Shown here: one piece after another, positions 62,067-64,000 of the stretch
How the letters are laid out: each line of letters opens with the position of its first letter
Position numbering within the stretch: the stretch's first letter is position 1
Assembly (NCBI GenBank): GCA_900104375.1
Contig: LT629302.1
Span: 248,001 to 312,000 of the forward strand
DNA length: 64,000 nt
Reading direction: 5' to 3'
DNA from: Flavobacteriaceae bacterium MAR_2010_188
Lineage (GTDB): Bacteria > Bacteroidota > Bacteroidia > Flavobacteriales > Flavobacteriaceae
Made by a program: the position numbers and the translations under genes
The notes under the pieces: model-generated
The model's database searches: none
The model's input: the letters and a program-made list of their open reading frames with translations, nothing else
Told to the model about the DNA's origin: nothing

Positions 62067-63710
62067 TCAGTCAAGTTGAATCTTTTTCACTCGTTTTAGC
62101 TCAAGTAAATTAATAGGATTAATTCCTAATCCTTGAACATTCTTTCTGGTAAATCTTATTACTTCATCATAAAATAATGGGACAATTGGCGCTTGGCTCA
62201 TCACTAGTGAATCCATCTTTGTATACAGAAGTTCTCTTTTAGCAATATCATTTTCTGAAAAGGCTTCTTGATACCAAGTATCGAACTGTTCACTTTTAAA
62301 ATGGGAATAGTTTGGTCCATTAGGAGCAAAATTCTCACTATAATACAGCGAAAGATAATTTTCGGCGTCAGGATAATCTGCTACCCAACTGGCCCTGAAC
62401 ATATCTAGTTTTCCATTTGCCTTTGCATCTTTCAAGGTGGCCGCAGGAATGACATCGACTTTAATTTCAATCCCGATTTTTTGTAGCTCTCGCTGGATGA
62501 ATTCGCAAAAGCTGAGGTAATTGCTGGTTGTAGTTAAAGTAATGGTAGGTTTTTCGATTCCGGTTTCTTGCTTGAACTGATTCAATAGCAATTTTGCTTT
62601 TTCAGGGTCGTAGTTAAAACCGATGGTTTCAGAATAGCCAGGAAGTCCTTTGGGAATAAATCCACCATTAGCGGGTATTCCAACTCCGTTTCTTAGATAT
62701 ACCATCATCTTTTTTCGGTCGAAGCCATAGTTAATCGCCTTTCGAAGATTTTCTTGCGGGATTAGCGGTAAATCAGAATCCATGTAGAACGCGAGATATT
62801 CTGTATTTAGGTAAGGGCCTCTAATTATATCGACCTCATTTTTATAAATATCCCTAAGTTTTCCATCTGCCGTAAGGATTTCATCTTTATAGGAGGCATC
62901 TAGACCCGAAACGTAATCGAGATTACCTTGAGCAAACTGAAGGAATTCGCTTTGTTTATCTGGTAAAAAGGTAATGGCGACCGCTTCTAGATAAGGGAGT
63001 TGCTCTCCGTTGTTGTCTTTTTCAAAATAAGCATCATTTTTTCTAAGAACCAATTTTACGTTTTCTTCCCAACGTTTAAATTCGAAGGGACCAGTGCCAA
63101 TAGGATGGGAGCGGAAGTTATTGCCGTATTCTTCGATGACTTCTTTTGGTACCACCGAACAATATTTCATTGTGAGTAAACCTAGAAAAGCAGGAAAGGG
63201 CTGATTCAGTTTAATTTGAAAGGTGTGATCATCTAAAGCGGTGTAGGACTCTACTTTTGCCATAACCCAACTGCCAGGAGAAGCGATTTTTGGGTCATTT
63301 AAACGGTTGAAACTAAACTCAAAATCGGAAGCATTGACAGTTCTGATGGAATCTTTTCCAAAAAGAATATCTTTATGAAAAAGAACATCCTCCCTAAGAT
63401 TGAAGGTATAGGTTAAGGCATCTTTAGAAATCTCCCAATCTCTTGCAATGCAAGGTTTAACCTGTAAGCTATCGTTCATCTCTACCAAGCCATTAAATAG
63501 TTGGTTGGTGGCCCAGATATCGGAGATGTCCTTAGAAAATGCAGGATCAAGAGAACCTATGTTCTTATGCTCATTATAACGAAAAACTAGATTTTCATCG
63601 TAATCAGATTTTTTTTCTGAGCAAGAACTAATCGTCAAAAAAGCTATCAGGACAAGAAAAGTTTTTGATAGATTATTGATAAATGGTTTCAATGTAAAAG
63701 TTGAATTCAA
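62067..63710 (-). CDS. Peptide/nickel ABC transporter substrate-binding lipoprotein
   Basis: A 547-residue SBP_bac_5 (family 5) lipoprotein: signal ending LIAFLTISSCSEKK, then NIGSLDPAFSKDISDIWATN, CIARDWEISKDALTYTFNLR, TGPFEFKRWEENVKLVLRKN, AINYGFDRKKMMVYLRNGVG and FRASWVADYPDAENYLSLYY. It binds oligopeptides or a similar ligand outside the inner membrane. No permease or ATPase gene is adjacent in the window, so the transporter partner must lie elsewhere or beyond 64000. The length agrees with the family. Confidence 0.93.
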   Translation of the reverse strand: MNSTFTLKPFINNLSKTFLVLIAFLTISSCSEKKSDYDENLVFRYNEHKNIGSLDPAFSKDISDIWATNQLFNGLVEMNDSLQVKPCIARDWEISKDALTYTFNLREDVLFHKDILFGKDSIRTVNASDFEFSFNRLNDPKIASPGSWVMAKVESYTALDDHTFQIKLNQPFPAFLGLLTMKYCSVVPKEVIEEYGNNFRSHPIGTGPFEFKRWEENVKLVLRKNDAYFEKDNNGEQLPYLEAVAITFLPDKQSEFLQFAQGNLDYVSGLDASYKDEILTADGKLRDIYKNEVDIIRGPYLNTEYLAFYMDSDLPLIPQENLRKAINYGFDRKKMMVYLRNGVGIPANGGFIPKGLPGYSETIGFNYDPEKAKLLLNQFKQETGIEKPTITLTTTSNYLSFCEFIQRELQKIGIEIKVDVIPAATLKDAKANGKLDMFRASWVADYPDAENYLSLYYSENFAPNGPNYSHFKSEQFDTWYQEAFSENDIAKRELLYTKMDSLVMSQAPIVPLFYDEVIRFTRKNVQGLGINPINLLELKRVKKIQLD

Positions 63711-64000
63711 TAGATATAAGTGCTAATCTGGCTATTTGCAGAATGCTCAAAGATAGAGATTCCGATGAATATTAACAGGGTATATCATAACGTATACAGA
63801 GGCAGAAAGCACAAGGTATGTGATTAAGCTTACAGTGTCAAAATTCTAAAAAAGCATAATATTCCCAGAGGCTTCTGGCAATAAGATTAAATTATGTAAA
63901 GGGAAGTTAGATACGGATACCGACTGGGAGTAATTTCTTGTAACGACGGTTTCTTCTTATAAATTTAGCGATTTCTGGACTTGTTGGGACCACGCTAATG
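63711..64000. other. 290-base end of window, no gene seen
   Basis: It holds the upstream region of the substrate-binding lipoprotein gene. I see no coding frame, hairpin with T-tract, or repeat in it; a gene may begin beyond the end of the window. Confidence 0.5.

Noticed and set aside
1-64000. tRNA, rRNA, insertion sequences, integrase, replication origin
   Set aside because: No cloverleaf, conserved rRNA string, transposase frame or dnaA-box cluster was recognised by reading.

Overview
The window is a chromosomal segment of a member of the Bacteroidota, almost certainly family Flavobacteriaceae. The evidence is type IX secretion (T9SS) C-terminal sorting domains, an RskA-type anti-sigma factor, many Bacteroidota lipoproteins, a LETM1-related protein, type B ribosomal protein L31, DUF4199 and DUF6122 proteins, low GC, and promoters of the TTG-N19-TAnnTTTG form (clearest upstream of L31 at 60464-60493). 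No rRNA, tRNA, CRISPR array, integrase or transposase was seen.

Layout. 1-3652: end of a TonB-dependent receptor, a TPR protein and a LytS/2TM/LytTR signalling cluster. 3660-6003: a LETM1-related gene and a long non-coding stretch with a gene relic. 6004-11713: a repeat-containing T9SS protein, an ECF sigma/RskA anti-sigma pair, a Cu,Zn superoxide dismutase lipoprotein and a tandem universal stress protein. 11733-19989: an S9 peptidase with a large Asp-box propeller protein, then a vWA/MoxR pair. 20011-25482: decayed DNA with an orphan gene, an aldo/keto reductase remnant and a frameshifted PQQ dehydrogenase. 25643-31944: small membrane proteins, a PadR regulator, a YdeI-like protein, an M28 peptidase and trehalose synthesis (OtsA-OtsB fusion), with a GH15 enzyme transcribed divergently from 32032. 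33845-45148: a small secreted-protein operon, then a fatty-acid beta-oxidation operon under a MarR regulator (marR, hydroxyacyl-CoA dehydrogenase/enoyl-CoA hydratase, thiolase, acyl-CoA dehydrogenase) and a separate acyl-CoA ligase. 45267-64000: purL, a fructosamine-kinase-family gene, an RNA m5C methyltransferase, a second ECF sigma/anti-sigma/periplasmic sensor operon, an ABC exporter, a phosphosugar mutase, a glycosyltransferase, L31, a GlmU-like protein and a peptide-binding lipoprotein.

The most unusual signal is a set of five intergenic loci sharing one architecture: a short-period tandem array on the left (7-nt units with a G at every seventh base, 8-nt at one locus) faces an array of the same kind on the opposite strand. 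In two loci, both inside the beta-oxidation operon, the arrays bracket a small four-helix-bundle gene of the S23 / 23S-rRNA intervening-sequence family. In the other three the core is only 24-63 nt. Within each gene-bearing element the two arrays use the same unit type, while the two elements differ from each other. I propose an IVS-like mobile or RNA-processing element located outside rRNA, with gene-less derivatives.

Other notable points are a 72-bp palindromic repeat inserted exactly in frame in purL (24 codons), a 26-bp perfect palindrome at the marR promoter, a two-hairpin candidate small RNA near 55122-55201, and three genes broken by frameshifts or stops.
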